A DNA stretch of 6,768 bases. It comes from CAYMEV01 sp964431655 [NCBI: uncultured bacterium]. Its GTDB lineage: Bacteria; CAYMEV01. A program made the position numbers and the translations under genes. Below, piece by piece: positions 5,498 through 6,768 of the stretch. The stretch covers positions 1-6,768 of the forward strand of contig CAYSKJ010000164.1 in the NCBI GenBank assembly GCA_964431655.1. The letters run 5' to 3'. Each line of letters starts with the position of its first letter. Position 1 is the stretch's first letter. The notes beneath the pieces were generated by a model. It had not been told where the DNA came from and ran no database searches. It worked only from the letters and a program-made list of their open reading frames with translations.

Positions 5498-6768
5498 ATG
5501 TCAGTCCTTATATTTATTGTCTTTGTAACACTGGTCCTCATTGTTTCATCCAGGGCAGGAAGCAGGTCCAGCAGTGTAGGGGGGTATTTCGCGGCAAACA
5601 GCACTATTCCCTGGGGGATAAACGGCATTGCCTTTGCCGGGGGATACCTGTCCGTTGCGAGCTTCTTAGGCATATGCGGACTCATCACCTTTTACGGCTA
5701 TGATGGCTTTCTGTATTCCATCGGTTTCCTTGCAGGGTGGATTGTGGCACTATTTGTCATTGCTGAGCCCATGAAGAGGATGGGTACCTTCACCTTTTCC
5801 GATGCCCTGAACAAGAACTTCAGCCGGCCTGGCATACAGCTCTCGGCAGGCATAAGCGTCCTGGTAGTCTCGCTGTTCTACCTTATCCCCCAGATGGTAG
5901 GGGCAGGAGTCCTCGTGGAGCCTCTCCTGGGTATCCCCCACTACTGGGGCGTAATAATAGTCGGCACTGTGGTCATAATAATCGTAGCAAGCGGGGGCAT
6001 GACATCAACTACCTGGGTCCAGTTCTTCAACGGAGGGCTCCTTCTTACCTTTGCCCTTGTCCTGACAGTTGCCGTGCTTATACGGGGGGTTGATACATCC
6101 CATCTGCCCGCAGAGGAAGGCAACAGGGATATGAAAAGCTACATTTTCCGGCAGTTGAATGCAGACGGGCTTTCTGAGGAGAGCATTTCCCGGGCCGGGC
6201 TGAAAGAACCCAGGATTGAAGACATGCATATATTATATGATAAATATACAGGGGATGAAGAGCTGGTTTTCTGCCAGGTATCTCACCTGGTCCCGGTGAA
6301 AGGGACCAGCATCGGTTATACTGCTCTAGTCAAGGGAAGGCCTGTAACTCTTGATGCAGGCATTGAAACCGAAACACTGGGGTCTCAGTTATACTTCCGG
6401 CTCCGGGACTGGTGGAGGGTGGATTACCCTGACACAGACAGGATTGTCCTCCATGAAGCCCAGAGCAGGACTGTGGAAGCTGATGGAAGCATACTGATAA
6501 ACGGCTGTCCTGCAGAGCAGGAAGGCCGTCTGAGGCAGATGGGCCATATAGCCCGGATCCCCGCTGGATATAATGAATCCACAGGGCCTTTGGGGCCCCT
6601 GGGACTCCTTCGTGTTCTGTCGGACAGGGATACACTGGTAAAGCTCCCGGCATCCAGGATTTTTACTACAGAAAAGGGCACAATAGCAGCAGTCTTTTAC
6701 GAGGTTCCCACTCCGGGAAATATTTTTATGCGCCCGGGGCTGATGTTCCCCGTCCTGGCAAAGAAAGG
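5498..6768 (+). CDS. ActP-like sodium:solute (acetate-type) symporter with large insertion (3'-truncated)
   Basis: The frame is open from ATG 5498 to the window end (423 residues), and the gene continues beyond. Residues 1-195 match the solute:sodium symporter (SSS) family, ActP branch: TM1 (~2-20), then the YFAANSTIPW and NGIAFAGGYLSVASFLGI region, GYDGFLYSIGF (68-77), FYLIPQMVGAGVLVEPLLG (127-145) and SGGMTSTTWVQ (165-175). TM segments are roughly 43-66, 72-89, 118-140, 150-166 and 178-195. Family members import acetate or other short monocarboxylates with sodium or other cations. Residues ~196-423 are hydrophilic, with no membrane helix. Basic residues in the TM3-TM4 loop place the N-terminus outside and this insertion extracytoplasmic. 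The final GNIFMRPGLMF stretch may lead into the next helix. The start has a weak ribosome site, so coupling to the upstream gene is likely. Substrate is not provable here. Confidence 0.88.
   Translation, partial: MSVLIFIVFVTLVLIVSSRAGSRSSSVGGYFAANSTIPWGINGIAFAGGYLSVASFLGICGLITFYGYDGFLYSIGFLAGWIVALFVIAEPMKRMGTFTFSDALNKNFSRPGIQLSAGISVLVVSLFYLIPQMVGAGVLVEPLLGIPHYWGVIIVGTVVIIIVASGGMTSTTWVQFFNGGLLLTFALVLTVAVLIRGVDTSHLPAEEGNRDMKSYIFRQLNADGLSEESISRAGLKEPRIEDMHILYDKYTGDEELVFCQVSHLVPVKGTSIGYTALVKGRPVTLDAGIETETLGSQLYFRLRDWWRVDYPDTDRIVLHEAQSRTVEADGSILINGCPAEQEGRLRQMGHIARIPAGYNESTGPLGPLGLLRVLSDRDTLVKLPASRIFTTEKGTIAAVFYEVPTPGNIFMRPGLMFPVLAKK

Noticed and set aside
5398-5703. ORFs on either strand across the DUF485/symporter junction
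   Set aside because: They overlap two clearly recognised genes in other frames and have no family similarity.
1-6768. A defence, mobile or otherwise new multi-gene system
   Set aside because: I found no nuclease, transposase, integrase, reverse transcriptase, toxin or terminal repeat signature. The gene blocks look functionally unrelated.

Overview
The window carries five protein-coding genes and no RNA gene, CRISPR array or mobile element that I can recognise. Shine-Dalgarno sites of the GGAGG type sit in front of three genes, and plausible -35/-10 pairs precede two of them, so a bacterial source is most likely. Base composition is intermediate by eye. Arginine is often AGG/AGA and isoleucine often ATA, but I cannot name a phylum. 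The gene content (surface-glycan glycosyltransferase, acetate-type symporter, hypothetical proteins) looks chromosomal.

Positions 1-3251 (+) hold the 3' part of a very large glycosyltransferase gene whose start lies outside the window. It begins inside an array of exact 38-residue (114-bp) repeats, followed by two GT2 (GT-A fold) glycosyltransferase domains and a C-terminal RgpF-like rhamnan-synthesis domain. It probably builds a rhamnose-containing or similar surface polysaccharide. Convergent to it, at 3380-4336 (-), is an unrecognised soluble protein with a HELAH zinc-peptidase motif and thermolysin-type spacing to a third ligand.

A 297-bp divergent intergenic region with a candidate promoter and an overlapping palindrome separates that gene from a small protein at 4634-5053 (+). 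Its C-terminal half resembles the DUF4177 pattern. After another promoter-bearing gap comes a two-gene operon: a DUF485-type two-helix membrane protein (5231-5494) and, three bases later, the N-terminal 423 residues of an ActP-like sodium/solute (acetate-type) symporter (5498 to the window end). The symporter carries an unusually long soluble insertion after its sixth membrane helix.

The three blocks (glycan synthesis, the divergent hypothetical pair, organic-acid uptake) show no obvious functional link. I do not see a clear new multi-gene system. The most distinctive items are the repeat-GT2-GT2-RgpF architecture, the orphan gluzincin-like protein and the symporter insertion.
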